Source: Clostridia bacterium (GTDB lineage: Bacteria > Bacillota > Clostridia > Oscillospirales > CAG-272). From it: a stretch of 55,288 nt of DNA. Each line of letters begins with the position of its first letter. Position 1 is the first letter of the stretch. Positions 34,961 through 42,078 of this stretch are shown one piece after another. The stretch spans positions 1 to 55,288 of the forward strand of contig JAFRQK010000073.1 of assembly GCA_017428635.1 (NCBI GenBank), written 5' to 3'. The notes below the pieces were generated by a model, which made no database searches, was not told where the DNA came from, and saw nothing but the letters and a program-made list of their open reading frames with translations. A program made the translations under genes and the position numbers.

Positions 34961-35048
34961 ATGTGCGGAGGGCTACGAGCCCTCCCTACAGATAGGGATT
35001 AAGGATTACAAATACATCTGTAGGGACGCCTCACAGGCGTCCGCACAT
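34961..35048. repeat. Head-to-head pair of REP-like hairpin repeats
   Basis: Two 33-bp arms (34961-34993 and 35016-35048) are inverted copies. The outer 9 bp (ATGTGCGGA) and inner 11 bp (TCCCTACAGAT) match perfectly. The central 13 bp differ but are self-complementary in each arm: GGGCT-acg-AGCCC on the left and CGCCT-gtg-AGGCG on the right. Selection or copying therefore keeps the hairpin rather than the sequence. A piece of the flank (CAATAATGTGC) recurs at 33433-33443. No coding region lies between 34938 and 35086. Confidence 0.8.
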
Positions 35049-35086
35049 CAGAAATCCGGCGCTTGCAGGCGCATTCAATTAAATTT

Positions 35087-36238
35087 TTATAATGCCGCCT
35101 TGCTTATAAAATACCCCGGCACCGCCACGAACAGGAAGAATATTATCGATATCGCCGTGAACGTGCCGATGAACTTCTTCCCCCGCCCCGGATACTCTCT
35201 CACGTACAGCCGGTAGTTTATCACCGACGCCAGCGACCCGATCAGCGTCACCAGCCCCGCGGAATCGAGCCCGTACAGCAGCGCGCCCCTGTTTTCCGCA
35301 AACGGGAACAGAACGATCGCCGCGGGCACGTTCGATATCACCTGACTGACCGCGATGCTCACGACGTACTCGTTCCCCGCGACGACGCGGGACAGAAATC
35401 CCGCGATCGCCTCGTTCGCCGCGATCGACGACGAAAAGACGAAAAAGCAAAAGAACGTCACGAGCAGAACGTAATCGCACCTCAGCAGGACCCGCCGGTC
35501 GAAGATCAGTATAACGGCCGCGACCGCCGCCGTGATATACGGCCACCACGCAGTCCGGCTCACGATCATGAAGATCACGACCGCGAAAAGGCATAGATAC
35601 GTTATCCTGTGCGGCGTCCGCTCCTTCGGGAGCCGCTCGGGGAACGTCTCCGCGGGGATCTCCGAGCGCGAGCGCAGATCGCGCCGGAAGACGAACAGAA
35701 CGAAAAGGACGAGAAGCGCGCCGGAGATCGCGCACAGCGGGAGCATATAGAGAATGAACCGCCCCGCGCTCACGCCCGACTTACCGAAAATATACAGGTT
35801 CTGCGGACTTCCGAACGGCGTGAGCATCGATCCCCTCACCGCCGCGATATTCTCAAGCGCGAGAAGCGGAAGAATGAATTTCTCCCGGCCTGCCGCCCTG
35901 AAAAGGATGATCGTTATCGGCACGAAGATGATCAGCGATACGTCGTTCGTCACGAACATCGACGTGAAAAAGACGGAGAAGACGAGAAAAAGGCCGAGCG
36001 CGGCGGGCGACCTCATCCGCGCCGTCATGCGGAGAAGCGGGACGAAAACGTCCTCTTTCTTGAAGCCCTCGAGCACGGTCAGCATCAGAAAAAGCGTCGC
36101 CAGAGTCCGCCAGTCGATATCGGCGAGCAGCCGCGCCGACGGCGGCGTTATGAAGAGCGAGATCACTGCCGCCAGGACGGCGACGGGAAGCATCGGCTCT
36201 TTTTTTATGAATCCCCAAATACGGCGCAAGACAGTCAA
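35087..36238 (-). CDS. SLC13/ArsB-NhaD-like ion permease
   Basis: A 383-aa integral membrane transporter of the ion-transporter (arsenite/citrate/sulfate) superfamily. About ten hydrophobic segments are visible. The two reentrant-loop signatures are FVTNDVSLIIFVPITIIL (about residues 95-112) and SQVISNVPAAIVLFPF (about 300-316). The substrate cannot be assigned. The frame starts with TTG (36238) 16 bp after the RT stop on the same strand, with only a weak AAGAAAGG upstream; an internal ATG at 36193 is the alternative. The short gap suggests transcription from the RT gene. Nothing else in the window explains its role. Confidence 0.85.
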   Translation of the reverse strand: MTVLRRIWGFIKKEPMLPVAVLAAVISLFITPPSARLLADIDWRTLATLFLMLTVLEGFKKEDVFVPLLRMTARMRSPAALGLFLVFSVFFTSMFVTNDVSLIIFVPITIILFRAAGREKFILPLLALENIAAVRGSMLTPFGSPQNLYIFGKSGVSAGRFILYMLPLCAISGALLVLFVLFVFRRDLRSRSEIPAETFPERLPKERTPHRITYLCLFAVVIFMIVSRTAWWPYITAAVAAVILIFDRRVLLRCDYVLLVTFFCFFVFSSSIAANEAIAGFLSRVVAGNEYVVSIAVSQVISNVPAAIVLFPFAENRGALLYGLDSAGLVTLIGSLASVINYRLYVREYPGRGKKFIGTFTAISIIFFLFVAVPGYFISKAAL

Positions 36239-36254
36239 ATCAAAAATGCCTTTC

Positions 36255-37460
36255 TTAATCGTGTTTCTTAAACTTATAATATTCGTTGACGAGCGATCTG
36301 TACCCGAGCGATTTCAGTTTTTCGTACGTGACCGAGTAGTTTCCCTTGTAGTGCCGCCCGCTCTTTATATACCTCAGGCATTCCGCGAAATACCGGTCCA
36401 GCTCGCGCAGGCCCCTGTCCGTCGTGAGGACGGGAAAGAACCAGCGGCTCCAGTTGAAATCGCGCTCCTCCCCGTCGTCGTAGAACTTCCGGTTGAAGAT
36501 GCGGATGACGACTTTCGCCGCGCGGTCGAAATCGACGTCCTTCCTCGTCCGCCAGCGGTACAGCGCGCGGCATTTGCGCCTCATCTTGTCCTTCATCTTC
36601 TTCACCGCGGCGTCGGAGAGGTCGAACCGTCCGTCCGCGTACTTGAAGCCGAGAAACTCCCACGGCTCTCCGGGCCCCGTGACCGTCACCTTGTCCGGGT
36701 TGAGCGACAGCCCCTTTTCGGCCAGATGATCGGTCAGGATATGCCGATACTCTTCAAGCGACTCCGCGCTCGGGGCGAAGATCAGAATATCGTCGGAATA
36801 GCGGAAGTAAGGAACTCCCTTCCCGTCGAAAAGACGGTCGAGCGACGTTAAATAGACGTTTGCCGAAAAAGCCGACAGCGGCACTCCCGCCATCGCTCCG
36901 CGGTTCCCGCGGACGAGCCGGTCGCCGTCCCACGCGAGGTCCGCGGTAAAGAAATCGGTCAGGAACGCGAGCAGGTCGGGATCGTCGCCGATCACGTCGC
37001 GGAAGATCTGAACGAGCCGGTCCGCCGGGATCGAGTTGAAATAGTCATGGACGTCCGCTTTGAGAACGTACGACCGCCCCGGATCCGCGCCCCGGACGAT
37101 GCCGTCAAGCGCGTCCTTCGCGGAGAGATTTCTCCTGAACGAGTAGCACGACGGGGAAAGATACCCGTCGTACCGGTAAAGAAGATATGAGAGCAGCTTC
37201 AGGACCGGGACCTCGTCCGCGGGGAAAGTGTAAACGATCCGCTTTTTCGAGCTTCCGATCTTGTTTATGACGCGGCGCGAGGGCAGGGAAAAGCCGTGAT
37301 CCGGCTTTGAGATCCGATCCGTGACGGAAAGATACCTCTCCCCTGCGATATATGCGTCAAGCCGCGCAAGATCGCGGTCCGAGATATGGCCGTGTTCCGT
37401 TTTATACTCCCTGAATCGCCGCCAAACGGCGGGGTCGGAGAGTTTATCAAGAATTCCCAT
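36255..37460 (-). CDS. Reverse transcriptase of unassigned class
   Basis: A 401-aa RNA-dependent DNA polymerase without fused maturase, endonuclease or protease domains. RT motifs are in order: SSKKRIVYTFP (72-80), LSPSCYSFRRN (101-111), motif A YVLKADVHDYFNSI with Asp136, GAMAGVPLSAFSANVYL (188-204), catalytic YSDD at 221-224, LSLNPDKV, and PWEFLGFKY. The C-terminal 120 residues form a basic thumb-like region ending GYRSLVNEYYKFKK. It lacks the QGGxxSP of group II introns. It follows about 150 nt of structured non-coding DNA, like RTs that carry their own template RNA. No ribosome site precedes ATG 37460. In-frame upstream starts (ATG 37505, TTG 37523) lie inside the structure. Confidence 0.9.
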   Translation of the reverse strand: MGILDKLSDPAVWRRFREYKTEHGHISDRDLARLDAYIAGERYLSVTDRISKPDHGFSLPSRRVINKIGSSKKRIVYTFPADEVPVLKLLSYLLYRYDGYLSPSCYSFRRNLSAKDALDGIVRGADPGRSYVLKADVHDYFNSIPADRLVQIFRDVIGDDPDLLAFLTDFFTADLAWDGDRLVRGNRGAMAGVPLSAFSANVYLTSLDRLFDGKGVPYFRYSDDILIFAPSAESLEEYRHILTDHLAEKGLSLNPDKVTVTGPGEPWEFLGFKYADGRFDLSDAAVKKMKDKMRRKCRALYRWRTRKDVDFDRAAKVVIRIFNRKFYDDGEERDFNWSRWFFPVLTTDRGLRELDRYFAECLRYIKSGRHYKGNYSVTYEKLKSLGYRSLVNEYYKFKKHD

Positions 37461-37462
37461 AA

Positions 37463-37614
37463 TAAAAAAACAAAAGAAGAAAGGGAAAACGTTTTGAAAT
37501 GGCATAGGTATGCCATGATACAAGACTGAACGCCGTCAGGCCGCCTGCAAGGCACAAGGTAGGCGGCGCTTCGTCCTTCGCAGGCGCGAAAGATCGCGTT
37601 TCCCTTTCTTCTTT
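37463..37614 (-). ncRNA. Putative RT-associated structured RNA
   Basis: Read on the minus strand, AAAGAAGAAAGGGAAACG (37614-37597) pairs with CGTTTTCCCTTTCTTCTTT (37491-37473) over 18 bp with a single bulged T, closing about 105 nt. Inside are a perfect hairpin ATGGCAT-acct-ATGCCAT (37512-37495 region), a 7-bp stem GCCGCCT/AGGCGGC, and an overlapping alternative stem CGCCTGCgAAGG/CCTTGCAGGCG. A T7 run follows the closing stem, three bases before the RT ATG. The long closing stem recalls the a1/a2 repeats of retron msr-msd RNAs. Whether it is reverse transcribed, and whether it has its own promoter, is not known. Confidence 0.62.
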
Positions 37615-37642
37615 GTCGGCTGAAAACTGATCGCTTCAGGTA

Positions 37643-38194
37643 TTACCCGAGGTATTTGTGCAGACGCTGCGTTATGTACGGCACGCTGTTCGGCTCGGCG
37701 ACCCAGAAGTTTATGAGCGGAATGCCAGCCGCCGCTGCCTGCTGTTTCGACCAACGGTACGTGCGTCTGCCGAATTCCGACTTGCCGCCGACGACGATGA
37801 AGAGGCGCGGCGCGCCGCCCGAATAGACGCCGTAGGTGTAGTTCAGGAACTTGCCCGTCCCGCCGATCTCCGTCGGCGATACGTTCTCGCGAACGGAGAA
37901 GGCGGCGAAATCGGACGCGAGCACCTCGCGCAGCTTCGCCGCGACGGGTCGCCCGTCGTCGAAATACATCGGATCGACCGTCTCCTCGGCGTACGCCGGC
38001 GCCGCCGACGGCGCGGAATACGGCTGACCCTGATTCGCAGGCGCGTTGTTCTGCGTCCCCGCGGGACGGTTCGTGCCGAACAGACCGTTTATCGCGTCGT
38101 TCACCGCGTTCCCGACCGCCTGATTCGTCGCGTTTCGCGCGTCCCTCTCGGCTTCGTTCGTTACGCTCTTTATCAATTTGTCAAGAAATCCCAT
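37643..38194 (-). CDS. Unknown 183-aa protein upstream of the RT
   Basis: I do not recognise a named family. The N-terminus MGFLDKLIKSVTNEAERDARNATNQAVGNAVNDAINGLF is a long amphipathic helix. A Pro/Ala/Asn/Gln-rich linker follows (about 40-80), then a compact domain: VAAKLREVLASDFAAFSVRENVSP ... FLNYTYGVYSGGAPRLFIVVGGK ... RTYRWSKQQAAAAGIPLINFWVAEPNSVPYITQRLHKYL. The strand-helix order vaguely recalls restriction-nuclease-like folds, but no (D/E)xK set is convincing. The ATG follows GGAGG. It lies 28 bp ahead of the putative RNA and on the RT strand, so it may be part of the same locus. Its first residues resemble those of the RT (MGILDKL). Confidence 0.75.
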   Translation of the reverse strand: MGFLDKLIKSVTNEAERDARNATNQAVGNAVNDAINGLFGTNRPAGTQNNAPANQGQPYSAPSAAPAYAEETVDPMYFDDGRPVAAKLREVLASDFAAFSVRENVSPTEIGGTGKFLNYTYGVYSGGAPRLFIVVGGKSEFGRRTYRWSKQQAAAAGIPLINFWVAEPNSVPYITQRLHKYLG

Positions 38195-38248
38195 AATTAT
38201 CCTCCGTTCCCGGGCTCCCGCCCGTATCTCGCGGACTTTACAAAATAA

Positions 38249-38277
38249 GGATATCACAATATGAAGGGGAAATCAAG
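38249..38277 (-). promoter_or_regulatory. Candidate promoter of the 183-aa gene/RT locus
   Basis: On the minus strand TTGATT (38277-38272) and TATCCT (38254-38249) are separated by 17 bp, 55 bp before the ATG. Confidence 0.5.
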
Positions 38278-38335
38278 GTTTATCGGTTTAATGCGGTTTT
38301 CGATTCGTTCTATAGGTTTCCGAATTCCTGTACTC

Positions 38336-38363
38336 TTGATTTTTCACACTTTTATGATATCAT
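38336..38363 (+). promoter_or_regulatory. Candidate promoter of the DUF2971 gene
   Basis: TTGATT (38336-38341) and TATCAT (38358-38363) have a 16-bp spacer. The sequence turns AT-rich here, marking the left edge of the accessory island. Confidence 0.5.
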
Positions 38364-38397
38364 TAATTGAGTAAAAAAATATGCGGGGTGTCCTTTT

Positions 38398-39525
38398 ATG
38401 TTGAATAATGATTTTGTTACTGATTTTTTAAAGTCACCTGCGGAGTCTTTTTCGAATTATTGTGTGATTAACGGAAGTATATTAAAACTCAGTGAAGTGG
38501 AAGCAATGGGGTTTCAAGAGTTTAGTTTTCGAGCTAAACTTAATATTCCTCTAAAACTATACCATTATTATCCCAATACGATTAAAACAATTTCGGGCGA
38601 AGAGTTTAATTATTCTCAAATCGCACTCAAAAATAATACGGTTTATATGCAGTCTCCAATTGAATTTGACGACGTTTACGATTCGGAGATTTCTATTGAT
38701 TTTTCCGAATATGAAAGATACAGGCTTTTGGAGTATTGCCGCCGTTGCAACGTTGAGATTAAGGAAGATGAAAAGACCCAAGAGATTGGCGATGCTATTG
38801 TAAAGGCGCTTTGGAATTATTATTTGAAAAACGGATCTTTAGATGGTGTATTTGTAGAGCCACCGACTTCGATGATTCAGGAACTGGCCAACAATGAATT
38901 CTGTCTTCAAGTATTAGTTGAATATAACAATACTCACGATTTTGGCGCTGCGGTTACTAAAACGATTCAAAAAGAGTATAATGAGTATTCGAAAAGGTTA
39001 AAGAATACTTTTCGGGCATTTTGCTTCGCAACATCGCCATACTCGCAACTAATGTGGGGCGGGGTATATGCGGATAATCACAGAGGATTTTGCGTTGAAT
39101 ATACCGTATTGCCTAACGATAATAAGTATAAAGACATTTTTTACAACTTATTCCCCGTGATATACTGCAGATCAAGACCGAATATAACTGGTCGCATTTC
39201 CGCATCACGAGATCAAATGTATGATGAGGAAAAGCTTTGGGATTTGTTCTTTCACGGTGCTCTTAGGAAAAGTATAGATTGGGCTTTTCAAAACGAATGG
39301 CGACTTTTGCTTCCCTTTGGAATAAAAGATACTGACTTTAACGTGAAGTTTTTCCCGATAACAAAAGTTTATTTGGGTAATAGAATGCCTAAAGAAAAAA
39401 GAAAAGAGATAATCGCCATTTGTAAGGAAAGAGGAATACCATATATCGGTGTAAAAAGAAACCCGGGAAGGTTTGAAATGCAGGATTGCGAAATACTGTG
39501 CGAAGACTGTCCATATTATCGGTAG
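38398..39525 (+). CDS. DUF2971 family protein
   Basis: A 375-aa protein of the DUF2971 family. Recognisable parts are LYHYYPN ... NNTVYMQSPIEFDDVYDSEI, the conserved central FRAFCFATSPYSQLMWGGVYADNHRGFCVEY, and the C-terminal WAFQNEWRLLLPF ... ITKVYLGNRMPKEKR. A Cys pair and final CEDCPYY end the protein. The function is unknown. The family is frequent in mobile and defence islands. The gene is AT-rich with codon use unlike the core genes on its left. A GGGTGTCC-like site precedes the ATG, and a terminator follows. Confidence 0.85.
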   Translation: MLNNDFVTDFLKSPAESFSNYCVINGSILKLSEVEAMGFQEFSFRAKLNIPLKLYHYYPNTIKTISGEEFNYSQIALKNNTVYMQSPIEFDDVYDSEISIDFSEYERYRLLEYCRRCNVEIKEDEKTQEIGDAIVKALWNYYLKNGSLDGVFVEPPTSMIQELANNEFCLQVLVEYNNTHDFGAAVTKTIQKEYNEYSKRLKNTFRAFCFATSPYSQLMWGGVYADNHRGFCVEYTVLPNDNKYKDIFYNLFPVIYCRSRPNITGRISASRDQMYDEEKLWDLFFHGALRKSIDWAFQNEWRLLLPFGIKDTDFNVKFFPITKVYLGNRMPKEKRKEIIAICKERGIPYIGVKRNPGRFEMQDCEILCEDCPYYR

Positions 39526-39563
39526 ATTTGAACCTGATGTTTTATTCTAAAAAACGATCAGAA

Positions 39564-39596
39564 AGCGGATTCTTGTAACAAAGGATCTGCTTTTTA
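39564..39596 (+). terminator. Terminator of the DUF2971 gene
   Basis: AGCGGATTCTT and AAGGATCTGCT pair over 11 bp including two G-T wobbles, followed by TTTTTATTT. Confidence 0.8.
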
Positions 39597-39653
39597 TTTA
39601 TAGCATTGAAACAAGGGCAGAGTAAAGAGCACAACTATGTTGCTTATATCCCG

Positions 39654-39698
39654 TTGACTCATAATCCACGAACAATTACAATGAAAATGGATAATTGT
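39654..39698 (+). promoter_or_regulatory. Promoter and possible operator of the XRE-DUF2075 operon
   Basis: TTGACT (39654-39659) and TACAAT (39677-39682) have a 17-bp spacer. An inverted repeat ACAATTA/TAATTGT (39672-39678 and 39692-39698) straddles the -10 and start region and could be the site of the XRE protein. Confidence 0.65.
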
Positions 39699-39718
39699 AG
39701 AAACGTGTCGGAGGTCAT

Positions 39719-39928
39719 ATGATCACAGAAGAATTGGGAAAGCGTATTCAAGAACTCAGGAAAGAGAAAACCGGGCTTTCTCAGGAAAAATTTGCGTTAC
39801 AAATCGATATGGATCGCAGTTATTTCGCTTCCGTAGAATCCGGGAAGCGAAACATATCCATAGTAAATATCAAAAGAATCTCCGACGGTCTCGGCGTTTC
39901 CCTCAGCGAGTTGTTTGAGGGGATTTAA
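39719..39928 (+). CDS. XRE-family transcriptional regulator
   Basis: A 69-aa Cro/CI-type DNA-binding protein that is only a helix-turn-helix domain: ELGKRIQELRKEKTGLSQEKFALQIDMDRSYFASVESGKRNISIVNIKRISDGLGVSLSELFE. The recognition helix is near DRSYFASVESGK. The ATG is preceded by GTCGGAGG. It lies 23 bp ahead of the nuclease-helicase gene and probably controls that operon. Similar stand-alone XRE proteins guard restriction and defence genes. Confidence 0.92.
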   Translation: MITEELGKRIQELRKEKTGLSQEKFALQIDMDRSYFASVESGKRNISIVNIKRISDGLGVSLSELFEGI

Positions 39929-39951
39929 TTTAAAAAATATGAGGTGTTCGA

Positions 39952-41907
39952 ATGCCTAAAGCATATTATGACAATTCAATATCGGGTTTTCTCAATACAT
40001 CAGACGAAACGATACTCGGACGACTTTTGATAAGTGATGAGTTCAGAACAACGACAGAGCAAAAGAACGCATGGAGAGATGAGATTTGTATTCTGAAAAA
40101 ACAGTTATCAAGCGTTCCAGACGGTTCGATAGTTTTTGAATATACAATTCCGCGAATCGGTGATCGTATCGATGTCGTATGCCTTATTCGCGGTATTGTA
40201 TTTGTTCTCGAGTTCAAGGTCAATCAAGAAGAGTATTTACCATATGACGAGGAACAAGTTGTTGATTATTGTCTTGACCTCAAGTATTTTCACGAGGAAA
40301 GTGAACACCGTCATATTGTGCCAATCCTTGTAGCTACAAAAGCGCCACATTTTGGAACAACGGTAACAATTTTTGATGATAAAGTTGTTGATACAATTCT
40401 CTGCAATGAAACAAATATTGCTGAAAAGATAAATGCAGTTCTGAGAGTTATTCCGTCTGACGACGAGATAACCGCAAATGCTTGGATTAATTCAAAATAC
40501 AGACCTACGCCTACGATAATTGAAGCCGCGCAAGCTCTTTATCAAAAACACGATGTGAAAGAGATTTCTCGCAACGATGCAGGCGCCGAGAATCTTGAAA
40601 AAACAAACGCTGCAATAAACTACGTCATTGAAGATTGCAAGACTAATCATAAAAAAGCCATCTGCTTTATTACGGGTGTACCCGGAGCGGGAAAAACACT
40701 TGCCGGATTGAATATTGCAAATACAAGGCATCAGTTTGAAGAAAACGACCACGCTGTTTTTCTTTCCGGTAATGGTCCTCTCGTCCAAGTGCTACAAGAA
40801 GCGTTGGCGCGAGACGACTCAAAGCGAAATTCTATAAGCAAGAGCAAGGCAAAGACGAAAACAAAAGCATTTATACAGATCGTCCATCGCTTTCGAGACG
40901 CTGCCGTATTGAGTGATGACGCTCCTATTGAAAAGGTTGCTATTTTCGATGAGGCTCAACGCGCCTGGGACATGGAACAGCTGACGAAATTCATGGCGCA
41001 AAAGAAGGGGGTTCCCGATTTCAACAAGTCTGAGCCAGAGTCCCTTATTGAATTTATGAACCGCCACGACGACTGGGCGACTATCGTTTGTTTGGTCGGC
41101 GGCGGTCAGGAAATAAACACGGGAGAGGGCGGTATCGTCGACTGGTTTGACGCTCTAAGAGATAATTTCTCCGAGTGGGAGATCTACCTTTCCGACAAAA
41201 TGACCGATTCGGAATATGTCGGAGATTCGTCAATAGATGATCTGCTCGGCCGTGATTATCACGTGATTCCGGAATTACATTTGAGCGTTTCAATGCGCTC
41301 CTTCAGAAGTGAAAAACAATCAGCGTTTGTAAAGGCACTTCTCGATTGTAATGTTGGAGAAGCCGCGTTTCTTTACAATGAATTAAAGGATAAATATCCT
41401 ATAGTTCTGACAAGAGATTTGACTGTTGCAAAGCAATGGGTACGTTCCAAATCGCGAGGAAGCGAAAGGTATGGAATGATGGCGACTTCTGCAGCAGAAC
41501 GCCTGCGGGCGCGCGGAATCTGGGCATCGAATGAGATTAAGCCGGAGAAGTGGTTCCTCGAAGGTAAAGACAATGTCGATTCATCATATCATCTCGAAAT
41601 AACGGCAACAGAGTTTGACATTCAAGGTCTTGAAATCGATTACGGTATAGTCGCATGGGACGGAGACGTCAGGTACTTTGACGGAGAATTTACCTACCGC
41701 CGGTTTACCCGTAATATGTGGTGTAACGTCAATAAGGAAGAACGCCGCAGATATATGAAAAACGCTTACCGTGTCCTTCTAACTCGTTCTCGTCAAGGTA
41801 TGGTGATCTACGTCCCCGAGGGAAATGCGGAGGACGTAACAACAGCGCCGGAATTGTATGATAGTACATACGAATATTTGAAATCGGTGGGGATCGAGGA
41901 GATTTGA
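39952..41907 (+). CDS. DUF2075 helicase with N-terminal nuclease-like domain
   Basis: A 651-aa protein of the DUF2075 group of superfamily 1 ATPases. Residues about 1-150 look like a restriction-nuclease-type domain (GDRIDVVCLIRGIVFVLEFK: D ... ExK). The helicase core follows: Walker A GVPGAGKT (about 241-248), Walker B VAIFDEAQRAWD, LVGGGQEINTGEGG, SVSMRSFRS, and motif VI-like NAYRVLLTRSRQGMVIYVP near the end. It should unwind or translocate on nucleic acid, with cleavage from the N-terminal domain. It lies behind the XRE regulator in one operon. Its relatives occur in defence islands. Confidence 0.88.
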   Translation: MPKAYYDNSISGFLNTSDETILGRLLISDEFRTTTEQKNAWRDEICILKKQLSSVPDGSIVFEYTIPRIGDRIDVVCLIRGIVFVLEFKVNQEEYLPYDEEQVVDYCLDLKYFHEESEHRHIVPILVATKAPHFGTTVTIFDDKVVDTILCNETNIAEKINAVLRVIPSDDEITANAWINSKYRPTPTIIEAAQALYQKHDVKEISRNDAGAENLEKTNAAINYVIEDCKTNHKKAICFITGVPGAGKTLAGLNIANTRHQFEENDHAVFLSGNGPLVQVLQEALARDDSKRNSISKSKAKTKTKAFIQIVHRFRDAAVLSDDAPIEKVAIFDEAQRAWDMEQLTKFMAQKKGVPDFNKSEPESLIEFMNRHDDWATIVCLVGGGQEINTGEGGIVDWFDALRDNFSEWEIYLSDKMTDSEYVGDSSIDDLLGRDYHVIPELHLSVSMRSFRSEKQSAFVKALLDCNVGEAAFLYNELKDKYPIVLTRDLTVAKQWVRSKSRGSERYGMMATSAAERLRARGIWASNEIKPEKWFLEGKDNVDSSYHLEITATEFDIQGLEIDYGIVAWDGDVRYFDGEFTYRRFTRNMWCNVNKEERRRYMKNAYRVLLTRSRQGMVIYVPEGNAEDVTTAPELYDSTYEYLKSVGIEEI

Positions 41908-42078
41908 CGGAATTCCCGAAAGAATCCGCGTTTCCAATCGAGATGAGTATGAAGGTAGCATATAAACAAATGAGCAATTCATTTTGTTTACTTGTAATGA
42001 CGAAAATGTCAGAATAATCATTTATAAACATTCACAAAGGGTGAATGTCATGTTGGTTTAAAAAAGAAAGGAGAAAAA
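41908..42078. other. Non-coding gap with two inverted repeats
   Basis: TAAACAAATGA/TCATTTTGTTTA (41963-41973 and 41979-41990, one-base indel) could end the DUF2075 transcript. ACATTCAC/GTGAATGT (42028-42035 and 42041-42048), just upstream of the next gene, looks like an operator. No strong -35/-10 pair is evident. Confidence 0.45.

Noticed and set aside
36255-37460. Group II intron maturase
   Set aside because: No QGGxxSP motif, no maturase or HNH domain, and no intron domain V-like ending downstream.
36255-38194. Diversity-generating retroelement (target gene, template repeat, RT in line)
   Set aside because: The gene order fits, but the non-coding stretch shows no copy of the 3' end of the 183-aa gene, is not adenine-variable against it, and the protein lacks a C-type lectin-like end.
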